NCBI RefSeq assembly: GCF_012726265.1
Contig: NZ_JAASAG010000008.1
Location: 1 to 64,000, forward strand
DNA from: Streptomyces sp. HNM0575
GTDB lineage: Bacteria; Actinomycetota; Actinomycetes; Streptomycetales; Streptomycetaceae
DNA: 64,000 nt
Direction: 5' to 3'
The notes beneath the pieces are model-generated. The model was not told where the DNA came from and searched no databases. It saw nothing but the letters and a program-made list of their open reading frames with translations. Below, piece by piece: positions 45,238 through 54,680 of the stretch (its first letter is position 1; each line of letters starts with the position of its first letter). The position numbers and the translations under genes were made by a program.

Positions 45238-46268
45238 CGCCAGAACCTCCTCGCCGGTGCGCGGTTGCGTCCGTGTGCCGCGAATACGGCCGCGAGCCCG
45301 CCGAGCAGCGTGAGCGCCGCCGCTCCCGCGTGCCGCCACATCGCGGGCAGGTCGCGTGTGGTGACGACCGGGTCCGGGGGCAGTCCGTAGACCTCCGGCT
45401 CGTCCAGCAGCAGGAAGAACGCCCCGTCGCCGCCGACGCCGTCCTCCGGGTCGTGCCCGTACAGGCGTGCGTCGCTCACGCCCGCCTCGCGCAGCTGGTC
45501 GACGCGTTCCTGCGCTCGCACGCGCAGCTCGTCGAGCGGCCCGTACTGGATCGACTCCGTCGGGCAGGCCTTGGCGCACGCCGGTTCCTGCCCGGCGCCG
45601 AGCCGGTCGTAGCACATCGTGCACTTGAACGCCCGCCCGTCGTGGGGCCGTTGCTCGATGACGCCGTACGGACAGGCCGGTACGCAGTAGCCGCAGCCGT
45701 TGCAGATGTCCTCCTGTACGACGACGGTCCCGAACTCCGTACGGAACAGCGAGCCGGTGGGGCACACGTCGAGGCACGCGGCGTGCGTGCAGTGCTTGCA
45801 GACGTCGGAGGACATCAGCCAGCGCAGCTCGCCGCGGCCGTCGCCATGGCCGTCTCCGTCTCCCGGGCCGGCGCTGTCAGCGGGCGTCGTCGGCGTGATC
45901 GCCGCGTCCTCCGGCGCCGTGCCCGATCCGCGCGAGGCGAGCGCGAGCACGTCGACCTCGCCGTGGTCGACGTCCGCGTGCGCGTGCCCGACGGGCTTGC
46001 TCTGCTCGATGAACGCGACGTGCCGCCACGTCGAGGCGCCCAGGCCCTGGGAGTTGTCGTAGCTCATCCCGGTGAGATCGAGCCCGTCCTCCGGGATGGC
46101 GTTCCACTCCTTGCAGGCCACCTCGCACGCCTTGCAGCCGATGCAGACGGACGTGTCGGTGAAGAAGCCCATGCGGGGCGGGTGTTCGCCGGACGCGCCG
46201 TGCCCCGCGTCCCCGGCCGGATCCCGCTCGGGGCCCGCCAGCAGATTGCGGCCGATGAGCGAGCTCAT
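45234..46268 (-). CDS. fdhB: Iron-sulfur subunit of formate dehydrogenase
   Basis: 344 residues from ATG 46268, overlapping the catalytic-subunit stop (ATGA). Four 4Fe-4S clusters are expected: 'CIGCKACEVACKEWN' (near residue 42), 'CKHCTHAACLDVCPTG', 'CNGCGYCVPACPYGV' and 'CTMCYDRLGAGQEPACAKACP'. A ~50-residue Gly/Asp/Ala-rich insert separates the first from the second. A single membrane helix near the end ('AGAAALTLLGGLAAVFAA') anchors it, like FdnH of E. coli. It carries electrons from the Mo site to the NrfD-type partner. Confidence 0.93.
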   Translation of the reverse strand: MSSLIGRNLLAGPERDPAGDAGHGASGEHPPRMGFFTDTSVCIGCKACEVACKEWNAIPEDGLDLTGMSYDNSQGLGASTWRHVAFIEQSKPVGHAHADVDHGEVDVLALASRGSGTAPEDAAITPTTPADSAGPGDGDGHGDGRGELRWLMSSDVCKHCTHAACLDVCPTGSLFRTEFGTVVVQEDICNGCGYCVPACPYGVIEQRPHDGRAFKCTMCYDRLGAGQEPACAKACPTESIQYGPLDELRVRAQERVDQLREAGVSDARLYGHDPEDGVGGDGAFFLLLDEPEVYGLPPDPVVTTRDLPAMWRHAGAAALTLLGGLAAVFAAHGRNRAPARRFWR

Positions 46269-49200
46269 CCGCGCACCTCCATTCCGGTCTCCGCGCCGAT
46301 GCCGCCGCGTTCGCGGTACTTCTCCAGCAGCCGCAGCAGGTCCGGGCCGCGGGGCCTGCGCCCGGGACGGATGTCCGCGGTGAGGGCCTTGACCTCCTGG
46401 ATGTGCACGTTCGGGTCGAGGGCGATGGACGTCAGCTCGTTCGCGGAGTCGCCCGTCGTATAGCCGTTGCGGCCCCAGTGGTACGGCAGGCCGATCTGAT
46501 GCACGACGCGGCCTCCCGCCCGCAGCGGGGACATGCGCTCGGTCACCAGCACCCGCGCCTCGACCGCGCCGCGCGCCGTGACGATCGTCGCCCAGCCCGC
46601 GTGCTCCAGGCCGCGCTCGGCGGCCAGCTGCGGCGAGACCTCGCAGAAGAACTCCGGCTGGAGCTCGGCCAGATAAGGCGACCAGCGGGTCATGCCGCCG
46701 GCGGTGAAGTGCTCGGTGAGGCGGTACGTCGTGACCACGTACGGGAAGACGCCGTGACCCGGCTCCGAGCCGCTGGGGTGGTAGCGGTTGTGCTCTTCGT
46801 CGAAGATCTGCCGCACGGGGCTGCGCTGCTGCCCGTACAGCGGGTTGGCGACGGGGGAGTCCTGCGGCTCGTAGTGCGTGGGCAGCGGGCCGTCGAGGAG
46901 TCCCGCGGGCGCGTAGAGCCAGCCCTTGCCGTCGGCCTGCATGATGAACGGGTCGACGCCGCTGAGCGCGTCGGGGCCCCTCGCGTCCGGACCGGGCCGG
47001 AAGGAGGGCGGCCGGTCCGCGACGAAGTCGGGGTTGTCGTGCCCGGTCCAGCGGCGGCTGGTCTCGTCCCACCACACCAGGGCCTTGCGGTCGCTCCAGG
47101 GGTTGCCCTCCGGGTCGGCCGAGGCGCGGTTGTAGAGGATGCGGCGGTTGGCCGGCCAGGCCCACGCCCACTCGGAGGCGATCCAGTCCTGCTCGGTGTG
47201 GGGCTTCTTGCGGGCCGCCTGGTTGACGCCGTCCGCGTACACGCCGCAGTAGATCCAGCAGCCGCACGCGGTCGAACCGTCGTCCTTCAGCTCCTGGTAG
47301 CGGCTGAGGGGACGGCCCTCGGCGTCGTGGCCGTTGATCTCGGCGAGCACCGCCTCGGCGCTGGGCTCCTCAAGCGGCCCCTCGGCCGGGTAGTCCCAGG
47401 TGAGGTCGAGCAGCGGCCGGTCCATCGGGTCCGTGGAGTCCTTCAGCCGCTGCCGGATGCGCCTGCCCAGGTGGTGGACGAACCACAGGTCGCTGCGGGC
47501 CTCGCCGCCCGGCTCCTTCGCCGGATGGTGCCACTGCACGTACCGGTTGGTGTTGGTGAACGACCCGGCCTTCTCGGTGTGCGACGCGGCGGGGAAGAAG
47601 AAGACCTCGGTGCCGATGTCCTCGGTGCGCAGCTCGCCGCTCTCGATCTCCGGTCCGTCCTTCCACCAGGTCGCCGACTCGATGAGCGAGAAGTCCCGCA
47701 CGACCTGCCACTCCAGAGCGGCCATTCCCAGGCGCTGCATACGGGAGTTGGCGGAGCCCACGGCCGGGTTCTCGCCCATGAGGAAGTAGCCCTTGCACAC
47801 GCCGTCGAGCTGGTTGAGCACGGTGTCGTACGTGCTGTGCGAGCCGGTGAGGCGGGGGAGGTGGTCGAAGCAGTAGTCGTTCTCCTCCGTGGCCGCGTCG
47901 CCCCAGTAGGCCTTCATCAGGCTGACGAAGTAGGAGCGCATCTTGCCCCAGAAGCCCTTGTCGGCGCGCACCGCCTCGATGTACTTCTCCAGGTCCTCGT
48001 TCTCGTGCGCGTGCGGCATCGGGATGTAGCCGGGCAGCAGGTTGAAGAGGGTGGGGATGTCGCTGGAGCCCTGGATGCTGGCGTGGCCGCGCAGCGCCTG
48101 GATCCCGCCGCCGGGGCGGCCGATGTTGCCCAGCAGCAGCTGGAGGATGCAGGCCGTACGGATGTACTGGGCGCCCACTGTGTGCTGCGTCCAGCCGACC
48201 GCGTAGCAGAACTCGCTGGTGCGCTCCGGGCCGGAGTTCTCCACCAGCGCGCGGCACACCTCCAGGAACGTCTCCCTCGGGATGCCGCACGTCTCCTCGA
48301 CCATCTCCGGGGTGTAGCGCGAGTAGTGCCGCTTGAGGATCTGGTAGACGCAGCGCGGGTCCTGGAGCGTGCGGTCCTGGCGGGACTCCGACTCGCCGGA
48401 GAGGGCCGGTCCGCCGGAGCCCGCGGCCTCCGCCTTGCCCGAGCCCGCGGGGGCGCGCGGACCCTGCACCCGCTCGTCGTACAGCGCGTCACGCTCGCCG
48501 GAGGCGGCCTGTATCGGGCCGCCTCCCTCGTACTGCCAGGTCGTCATGTCGTAGCGGCGGGTCTCGGGGTTCAGCCCGGAGAAGACGCCGTCGAGGTCCT
48601 CGGTGTCGCGGAACTCGTCGCCGACGATCGTGGCCGCGTTGGTGTACTCCAGCACGTACTCGCGGAAGTCGGAGCCCGTGCTGAGCACATGGTTGACGAT
48701 GCCGCCGAGGAAGGCGATGTCGGTGCCCGCGCGGATCGGCACGTGCAGATCGGCCAGCGCACTCGTACGCGTGAACCGGGGATCGACGTGGATCACCTTG
48801 GCACCGCGGGCCTTGGCCTCCATCACCCACTGGAACCCGACGGGATGCGCCTCCGCGAAGTTGGAGCCCTCGATGACGATGCAGTCGGAGTTCTGGAGGT
48901 CCTGGAGGAACGTCGTGGCGCCGCCCCGCCCGAAGGACGTGCCGAGGCCGGCGACCGTCGAGCTGTGGCACACCCGGGCCTGGTTCTCGACCTGGACGAC
49001 GCCGAGAGCCGTGAAGAGCTTCTTGATCAGGTAGTTCTCTTCGTTGTCGAGAGCCGCGCCGCCCAGCGTCGCGATCCCGAGCGTGCGGTTGACGCGCAGG
49101 CCCTCGTGTTCGCTCTCCCAGGTCTCACGGCGCGTGCGGATCACCCGCTCCGCCACCATGTCCATGGCGGTGTCCAGATCCAGGCGCTCCCAGTCCTCTC

Positions 49201-49534
49201 CGTACGGGCGCCGGTAGAGCACCTCGTGGCGCCGGGCGTCGCCGGTGGTGAGCTGGAGGGTCGCCGCGCCCTTGGGGCAGAGCCTGCCGCGGCTGACGGG
49301 GGAGTCGGGGTCGCCCTCGATCTGGACGACATCGCCGTCCTTGACGTAGACGTTCTGCCCGCAGCCCACGGCGCAGTACGGGCAGACCGACTTCACGACC
49401 CGGTCGGCGTCCTCGGTGCGGGGACGCAGCTGCCGGGTGTACGCGGAGGCGGCGGCGGCGCCGCGCCCCAGCGGATCGTCTCCGGTGAGCTGCCGGTACA
49501 CGGGCCAGCTCTCGAGCCAGGTGCGCACGCCCAT
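46265..49534 (-). CDS. fdhA: Formate dehydrogenase catalytic (molybdopterin) subunit, cysteine form
   Basis: 1089 residues from ATG 49534, behind acggagga. The N-terminal 4Fe-4S site uses Cys51, 54, 58 and 86 ('CPYCAVGCG', 'RLCPKG'). The Mo/W ligand is Cys189 with His190 in 'NQARVCHSSTV', where E. coli FdnG has selenocysteine. No twin-arginine signal is present, so the subunit should stay in the cytoplasm, unlike FdnG. It oxidises formate to CO2. Two further peculiarities are a ~55-residue Gly/Ser/Arg-rich insert near residue 345-385 and a continuous three-gene operon with 4-base overlaps. FdhD and Mo-cofactor genes are not nearby. Confidence 0.95.
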   Translation of the reverse strand: MGVRTWLESWPVYRQLTGDDPLGRGAAAASAYTRQLRPRTEDADRVVKSVCPYCAVGCGQNVYVKDGDVVQIEGDPDSPVSRGRLCPKGAATLQLTTGDARRHEVLYRRPYGEDWERLDLDTAMDMVAERVIRTRRETWESEHEGLRVNRTLGIATLGGAALDNEENYLIKKLFTALGVVQVENQARVCHSSTVAGLGTSFGRGGATTFLQDLQNSDCIVIEGSNFAEAHPVGFQWVMEAKARGAKVIHVDPRFTRTSALADLHVPIRAGTDIAFLGGIVNHVLSTGSDFREYVLEYTNAATIVGDEFRDTEDLDGVFSGLNPETRRYDMTTWQYEGGGPIQAASGERDALYDERVQGPRAPAGSGKAEAAGSGGPALSGESESRQDRTLQDPRCVYQILKRHYSRYTPEMVEETCGIPRETFLEVCRALVENSGPERTSEFCYAVGWTQHTVGAQYIRTACILQLLLGNIGRPGGGIQALRGHASIQGSSDIPTLFNLLPGYIPMPHAHENEDLEKYIEAVRADKGFWGKMRSYFVSLMKAYWGDAATEENDYCFDHLPRLTGSHSTYDTVLNQLDGVCKGYFLMGENPAVGSANSRMQRLGMAALEWQVVRDFSLIESATWWKDGPEIESGELRTEDIGTEVFFFPAASHTEKAGSFTNTNRYVQWHHPAKEPGGEARSDLWFVHHLGRRIRQRLKDSTDPMDRPLLDLTWDYPAEGPLEEPSAEAVLAEINGHDAEGRPLSRYQELKDDGSTACGCWIYCGVYADGVNQAARKKPHTEQDWIASEWAWAWPANRRILYNRASADPEGNPWSDRKALVWWDETSRRWTGHDNPDFVADRPPSFRPGPDARGPDALSGVDPFIMQADGKGWLYAPAGLLDGPLPTHYEPQDSPVANPLYGQQRSPVRQIFDEEHNRYHPSGSEPGHGVFPYVVTTYRLTEHFTAGGMTRWSPYLAELQPEFFCEVSPQLAAERGLEHAGWATIVTARGAVEARVLVTERMSPLRAGGRVVHQIGLPYHWGRNGYTTGDSANELTSIALDPNVHIQEVKALTADIRPGRRPRGPDLLRLLEKYRERGGIGAETGMEVRG

Positions 49535-49706
49535 CGCCGTCCTCCGTCCACGCGTTCACGTCATAGCGCGGGACCAGTGCCCCCCTGGTCCGGGTTTACG
49601 CGTGGGGGCGGGCGGGATCCGGCGGACGTGTGGAGAGGGCGGGCGACGGGGCGCGCGGGGTCGCGGGGCGCGGGGTCACGGCGTGCGCGCACCCGCGGCC
49701 CGGACG

Positions 49707-49748
49707 CCGCGTCACATGTGCCGCGTCACATGTGCCGGGTCACTCGTG
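49707..49748. repeat. 14-bp tandem repeat with CACATGTG core
   Basis: ccgcgtcacatgtg occurs twice in perfect tandem (49707-49720, 49721-49734) with a decayed third copy (49735-49748). It lies in the 257-base gap between the formate dehydrogenase start (minus) and the ABC permease stop. CACATGTG is a palindrome and may be an operator for the fdh operon; the spacing of about 175 bases from the start codon is loose. Confidence 0.5.
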
Positions 49749-49791
49749 CTCGGTGGTCCGTGCCCGGGTCAGACGCCCTGAGGGTTGCGGG

Positions 49792-50919
49792 TCACACGTC
49801 CCGGCGGTTGAGCAGCGCGTAGGCGGCGATCAGCGTCGCCGCCGTGACCGCCGCGAGGATGCCCAGCAACGGCCAGCCCGTGGCGCTCTGATCCTCCGAC
49901 ATGGGGATGCGGTAGAGCGAGGCGAGCCCGTTGAGCGGCGAGTACTCCATGAGCACCTCGCGCACCTTCCCCAGCGTCTCGCCGAGCATGAAGAGGGACA
50001 CGACCAGCGGCAGGAGCACGAGCCCAAGCATCGTCGTGATCGCCCCGGCCGAGTGCCTCAGCAGGGCGCCGACCGCGAGCGCGAGCAGGCCGAGCAGTGC
50101 GACGTACAGGCCCGCGCCGACCGTGGCGCCGAGCCACTGGCTGCCGCTCGCGACCAGTTCGCCGTTCTCCACGGAGTCCTTGAACGCGTCCACCTTCCCC
50201 GCGTACGCGGGGACCTTCTGGCCGCTGAGCATCGCGGAGTTGACGAGCGCGGTGACCGAGCAGGCCGCCGTCGTCATCACGAACGCCAGCACGAAGAAGA
50301 TCAACGACTTCGCGATCAGCACCCGGCCCCGCTTGGGGCACGCGGTCATCGTGGTGCGGATCATGCCGGTGCCGTACTCGGAGGTGACCACCAGCACCCC
50401 GAGGGTGATGACGCAGATCTGCCCGAGCATCAGCCCGAAGAGCCCGGGGGCGAGCAGCGGCATCCCGACGAACTCGGTGCCGCTGAGCGCGAACGCGGTG
50501 AGGAATCCGATCCCCACGGTGACGACGAACATGACGCCGAGCGTCCACACCGTGGAGCGCACCGACCGGATCTTCGTCCACTCGGAGACGATCGCGTGGC
50601 CGAGGTGGGTGCGGGTGACGGGGATCGGCGAGGCGTAGCCGCCGCCGGGCGGCGGGCCGGGCTGCGGCTGCGGCTGGTACTGCTGCTGCGGCGGCGCGGT
50701 GGCGGTCGCCGTCGCGGCGGCGCCGGCCGGGGGGCCGCCCGCGTACTGCTGCTGCGGTGGTTGCTGCGGCTGCGGCTGCCGGTGCTGGAAGTCGTGGGCC
50801 GGGTGCGGCTGTTGGGCCTGCGGCGCGGCGGGCGGCGGGGGCGGGCCCTGCGCGGATTGCGGGGCCTGCGCGGGCTGCGGGGCCTGGTACGGCTGCTGCT
50901 GCGGGTTCGGCGTGCTCAT
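49792..50919 (-). CDS. ABC-2 permease with Pro/Gln-rich cytoplasmic leader (module 2)
   Basis: 375 residues from ATG 50919, overlapping the ATPase stop (ATGA). Residues 1-100 are Pro/Gln/Ala-rich. The permease part starts near 'AIVSEWTKIRSVRSTVWTLG' and has six membrane helices, with 'VVTSEYGTGMIRTTMTACPKR' in the loop after helix 2, the ABC-2 pattern also seen in the neighbour at 52589. Substrate unknown. Closest visible relative is the other permease of this locus. Confidence 0.88.
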   Translation of the reverse strand: MSTPNPQQQPYQAPQPAQAPQSAQGPPPPPAAPQAQQPHPAHDFQHRQPQPQQPPQQQYAGGPPAGAAATATATAPPQQQYQPQPQPGPPPGGGYASPIPVTRTHLGHAIVSEWTKIRSVRSTVWTLGVMFVVTVGIGFLTAFALSGTEFVGMPLLAPGLFGLMLGQICVITLGVLVVTSEYGTGMIRTTMTACPKRGRVLIAKSLIFFVLAFVMTTAACSVTALVNSAMLSGQKVPAYAGKVDAFKDSVENGELVASGSQWLGATVGAGLYVALLGLLALAVGALLRHSAGAITTMLGLVLLPLVVSLFMLGETLGKVREVLMEYSPLNGLASLYRIPMSEDQSATGWPLLGILAAVTAATLIAAYALLNRRDV

Positions 50920-52253
50920 CGGGCGTCGTCCTCGCTGTCGGGCCGGGAAGCGTCGGAGGGGGCGGCAGGCGCCGTGGGTGCCGCGGGTGCGCCCGGCGTC
51001 GGCGGCACCGGCGGCGGGCCGCCCTGCGGCTGCTGAGCGGCGATGTGCGCGTACGGGTCCGGTGCGCTCCCGTACGGACCCTGCTGCACCTGTGCTCCAC
51101 CCGGCGGCGGCCCCCAGCCACCGCCAGGCGCTCCCGGGACCACGGGCGGACCCTGCGCCGGACCCTGCGGGGGCGGTCCCTGCGGCGGTCCCTGCGGTGG
51201 CATCGCCCCGGGCATGCCCGGCACACCGGGCGGCACGCCCGGCGCCCCCGGCCCGCCGGGCGGCATCGGCACCCCGAGCTGCCCGGGCGCCAACTGCTGC
51301 GGCTGCTGCTGGTGTTGGAGCCCCGACCGCTGGTCCGCGGTGGAACGGAAGTCGACGGCGCCCTGCGTCAGCCGCATGTACGCCTCCTCCAGCGACGCCT
51401 GATGCGGCGACAGCTCCCACAGCCGTACGTCGGCCTTGTGCGCGAGATCGCTGATGTGCGGCAGCGGCAGCCCGCTGATCCGCAGCGCACCGTCCTCCTC
51501 CGGCTGCACCTGCCCGCCGGCCTCCCGGAGCGCCGACGTCAGCTTCTCCCGCTGCGCCGGGTCGCCCTCGGGCGTGCGTACGCGGGCGAAGCCCACCGAG
51601 TTCTGCGCGATGAACTCCTTGACCGAGGTGTCGGCCATCAACTGCCCGCGGCCGATGACGATCAAGTGCTCGGCGGTGAGCGCCATTTCGCTCATGAGGT
51701 GGGACGAGACGAAGACGGTGCGGCCCTCGCTCGCCAGCTGCTTCATCAGGTTCCGGACCCAGAGGATGCCCTCGGGGTCGAGTCCGTTGACGGGCTCGTC
51801 GAAGAGCAGCACCTGCGGATCGCCCAGCAGCGCCGCCGCGATGCCGAGCCGCTGGCCCATGCCGAGCGAGAAGCCCTGCGAGCGCTTCCTGGCCACCTGC
51901 TGGAGTCCGACCACGCCGAGCACCTCGTCGACCCGGCGCGCGGGAATGCCCGACAGCTGCGCGAGCGAGAGCAGATGGGAGCGCGCGGAGCGGCCGCCGT
52001 GCACGGCCTTGGCGTCGAGCAGGGCACCGACCTGGCGCGGCGCGTTGGGCAGATTGCGGAACGGGTGGCCGCCGACGGTGACTTGGCCCGCCGTCGGCGC
52101 GTCCAGGCCCAGGATCATCCGCATCGTCGTCGACTTGCCGGAGCCGTTGGGTCCCAGGAAGCCGGTGACGGTCCCCGGCCGCACCTGGAAGGACAGGTTG
52201 TAGACGGCCGTCTTGGCGCCGTAGCGCTTTGTCAGGCCGTACGCCTCAATCAT
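50916..52253 (-). CDS. ABC transporter ATPase with Pro/Gly/Gln-rich tail (module 2)
   Basis: 445 residues from ATG 52253; the frame is open far upstream but homology begins here ('MIEAYGLTKRYGAKTAVYNLSF'). Walker A 'GPNGSGKST' near residue 40, signature 'FSLGMGQRLGIAAALLGDP' near 130, Walker B 'VLLFDEPVNGLDPEG'. After residue ~310 a disordered Pro/Gly/Gln-rich tail of about 130 residues follows. Signature 'SLGMGQ' in place of LSGGQ is common in this bacitracin-type subgroup. Confidence 0.9.
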   Translation of the reverse strand: MIEAYGLTKRYGAKTAVYNLSFQVRPGTVTGFLGPNGSGKSTTMRMILGLDAPTAGQVTVGGHPFRNLPNAPRQVGALLDAKAVHGGRSARSHLLSLAQLSGIPARRVDEVLGVVGLQQVARKRSQGFSLGMGQRLGIAAALLGDPQVLLFDEPVNGLDPEGILWVRNLMKQLASEGRTVFVSSHLMSEMALTAEHLIVIGRGQLMADTSVKEFIAQNSVGFARVRTPEGDPAQREKLTSALREAGGQVQPEEDGALRISGLPLPHISDLAHKADVRLWELSPHQASLEEAYMRLTQGAVDFRSTADQRSGLQHQQQPQQLAPGQLGVPMPPGGPGAPGVPPGVPGMPGAMPPQGPPQGPPPQGPAQGPPVVPGAPGGGWGPPPGGAQVQQGPYGSAPDPYAHIAAQQPQGGPPPVPPTPGAPAAPTAPAAPSDASRPDSEDDAR

Positions 52254-52588
52254 CCGTTTTGTCCCTGGACGAAGTTCGGGGCGCACTCGCCCCCGGACAT
52301 GGCCTAGGAGGCTACAAGGCGCCGTTTCGGTTCCAGCCGACGCCCACCGCAACGGCCCACGGGAACCCGGGCCGCAGGCCCGGCGCAGAAGCTCTGGGCC
52401 CGAACTGGCGGCCCTGAAGCCGGAGTCGGCCCGGCTTCGCCCGCCCCGGGCCGGAGGCGAGCCGGGCCGAGGGGCGAGGGCCGCGGGCCCGCCCGCCCGA
52501 GTCGCCGGAGTCGGTGAAGTGCGGCGCACGCTCCTCGCACCGCCCCCGGGCCGCTCCGCGGGACGGATGAGCGCCCGCCCGGCAAGGG
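52254..52588. other. Intergenic region between the two ABC modules
   Basis: 335 bases. It should hold the promoter of module 2 and the end of module 1. Several GC-rich inverted segments (for example around 52425-52490) could fold, but no single clear terminator or promoter was picked. Confidence 0.4.
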
Positions 52589-53359
52589 CTACGCGTCGCG
52601 GCGCTTCAGGACGATCCAGCCCGCCACCAGTGCCGCCAGCGCCCAGGCCGCCATGATCGCCAGCCCCTCGTAAGGCCCGTAAGGACGGTTGAGCGACTCC
52701 GGCACCACGGCCGTGATCGTCTTGCCCGCCTGGTCGGGCAGATACTGCGCGTACTTCTTCGTCGCGCTGACCGTTCCGAGGATGTTCGAGATCAGGAAGA
52801 AGAACGGCATCAGGATCGCGAAGGCCAGCAGCGGGCTGCGCAGCACGAAGCTCAGCCCCATCGAGAAGAGCGCGATCAGCGTCATGTAGGCGCCGCCGCC
52901 CAGCACCGCACGCAGCACGCCCTCGTCCTGGATCGAGACGCTGTGCTCGCCCAGCAGCGCCTGGCCGACGAAGAACGCGAGGAAGCTGGTGGCCATCCCC
53001 ACCACCAGTACGAGCGTGGTCGCGACGAAGATCTTGGAGAGCAGGAAGACGGTGCGCTGCGGCACGGCCGCCAGCGAGCTGCGGATCATGCCCGTGCTGT
53101 ACTCGCTGGAGACGACCATCACGCCGAACGCGATCATCGCGAGCTGTCCGAGGCCCGAGCCCGAGAAGCTGGTCTGCGTCGCGTCGAAGGTGAGCTGCTG
53201 CTGCTTGCCGAGCTTGTCGAACTGGGTGGCGGTGAAAGCGCAGATGAGGGCGGAGAGCCCGACCGTGACCACCAGCGCGGTGGCCAGCGTCCACAGCGTG
53301 GAGCGCACGGAACGGATCTTCGTCCACTCGGAGCGGAGTACGCGCGTCGTATGTGGCAT
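52589..53359 (-). CDS. ABC-2 permease (module 1)
   Basis: 256 residues with six membrane helices. It shares the start 'LRSEWTKIRSVRSTLWTLATAL' and 'VVSSEYSTGMIRSSLAAVPQR' with the permease at 49792, showing a duplication. It has no Pro/Gln leader. Its ATG lies three bases after the stop of the ATPase gene upstream. Confidence 0.9.
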   Translation of the reverse strand: MPHTTRVLRSEWTKIRSVRSTLWTLATALVVTVGLSALICAFTATQFDKLGKQQQLTFDATQTSFSGSGLGQLAMIAFGVMVVSSEYSTGMIRSSLAAVPQRTVFLLSKIFVATTLVLVVGMATSFLAFFVGQALLGEHSVSIQDEGVLRAVLGGGAYMTLIALFSMGLSFVLRSPLLAFAILMPFFFLISNILGTVSATKKYAQYLPDQAGKTITAVVPESLNRPYGPYEGLAIMAAWALAALVAGWIVLKRRDA

Positions 53360-53362
53360 GGT

Positions 53363-54337
53363 CTACCGCTTCCTCCTGACGGGCTTGGCGCCGCCGCCCT
53401 GGTCCGCCCGGCGGGCCGGCTGCTGCTGGGCCTGATCGTGTGCGTGGTACTCGACGGACTCCGCCGTCAGTTGCATGAACGCCTCCTCCAGCGAGGCCTT
53501 CTGCGGGCTCAGTTCGTGCAGTACGACCTGGTACCAGGCGGCGAGTTCGCCGATGCGGGCCGGTTCGACGCCCTCGACCTGCATCGCGCCGTCCTGCTCG
53601 AAGACCGGCATGACGCCGACGCTGCCCAGCACGTCCCGCATCCTCTCCGGCTGCGGGGTCCGCACCCGTACGAACGTGCGCGAGTTCTTGGCGATGAAGT
53701 CGGCCATCGTGGTGTCCGCGAGCAGCTTGCCGCGCCCGATGACCACCAAGTGCTCGGCGGTGAGCGCCATTTCGCTCATGAGGTGGGACGAGACGAAGAC
53801 GGTGCGGCCCTCGGAGGCGAGGTGCTTCATCAGGTTGCGGATCCAGTGGATGCCCTCGGGGTCGAGGCCGTTGACGGGTTCGTCGAACATCAGGATCTTC
53901 GGGTCGCCGAGCAGCGCCGCCGCGATGCCGAGCCGCTGGCCCATGCCGAGCGAGAAGCCCTTGGGGCGCTTCTTCGCGACGTCGCCGAGCCCGACGAGAT
54001 CGAGCACCGTGTTGATCCGCTTCTTCGGGATGTTGTTGGCCTGCGCCATGCACAGCAGGTGGTTGTAGGCGCTGCGCCCGCCGTGCACGGCCTTGGCCTC
54101 CAGCAGCGCGCCGATGTGGCCGAGGGGGTCGCGCAGTTGGTCGTAGCGCTTGCCGTCGATGCGCACGTCGCCGCTCGTGGGGCTGTCCAGGCCGAGCATC
54201 ATGCGCATCGTCGTGGACTTGCCCGCACCGTTGGGGCCGAGGAAGCCGGTGACCATGCCCGGTCGCACGGTGAACGTCAGGTGGTCGACGGCCGTCTTGT
54301 CCCCGTACCGCTTGGTCAGCCCGCGCAGCTCAATCAT
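53363..54337 (-). CDS. ABC transporter ATPase (module 1)
   Basis: 324 residues from ATG 54337. Walker A 'GPNGAGKST' near residue 40, signature 'FSLGMGQRLGIAAALLGDP', Walker B 'ILMFDEPVNGLDPEG'. Across ~300 residues it closely matches the ATPase at 50916; the segment from 'SEGRTVFVSSHLMSEMALTAEH' is identical. It lacks the long tail. With the next gene it forms a complete exporter or resistance module. Confidence 0.92.
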   Translation of the reverse strand: MIELRGLTKRYGDKTAVDHLTFTVRPGMVTGFLGPNGAGKSTTMRMMLGLDSPTSGDVRIDGKRYDQLRDPLGHIGALLEAKAVHGGRSAYNHLLCMAQANNIPKKRINTVLDLVGLGDVAKKRPKGFSLGMGQRLGIAAALLGDPKILMFDEPVNGLDPEGIHWIRNLMKHLASEGRTVFVSSHLMSEMALTAEHLVVIGRGKLLADTTMADFIAKNSRTFVRVRTPQPERMRDVLGSVGVMPVFEQDGAMQVEGVEPARIGELAAWYQVVLHELSPQKASLEEAFMQLTAESVEYHAHDQAQQQPARRADQGGGAKPVRRKR

Positions 54338-54680
54338 GCGCCGACGCTATGCGTGCGCAGGCGCCGATGCCAGTGGGTACGCGGGCTCACTCACCTGCGT
54401 GCGCAAGGCGTCGCCGCAGGTAACGGGCCTTCGGGAGGTTGCGGGCGTATATGGACGTAACGGAAGTGAGCGGTGCCGGCGGGACGACGCGCGTCATCCG
54501 CACCGCCCGCAGACGCTCGCTCGTGCACCGGCCCTGCACCACGGCCGGTGGCGGGCGGCCCGCCGTTACGAGCCACGGGCCCGCCACGCGCACGGCCCCG
54601 GACACGCGTACGGGCCCGGCACACGATGTGCCGGGCCCGTATCCGCGATGTGCCGTGCGCCGGAGCGCGACGGGTGCGCG
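54338..54680. other. Intergenic region between filP and the ABC module
   Basis: 343 bases with no supported gene. It contains a 10-base direct repeat (tgcgtgcgca at 54350-54359 and 54396-54405) near the ABC start, and the filP terminator at 54610-54640. Confidence 0.5.
54610..54640 (-). terminator. filP terminator
   Basis: A perfect 14-base stem (54610-54623 with 54627-54640) and a 3-base loop, 40 bases beyond the filP stop on the minus strand. Confidence 0.85.

Noticed and set aside
48960..48980. Selenocysteine insertion in the formate dehydrogenase
   Set aside because: The ligand codon encodes Cys (189), not TGA; no SECIS-like hairpin needed.
46403..49822. 1139-codon plus-strand frame opposite the formate dehydrogenase gene
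   Set aside because: Shadow of a high-GC gene; the minus-strand protein has all cofactor motifs, while the plus-strand reading has none.
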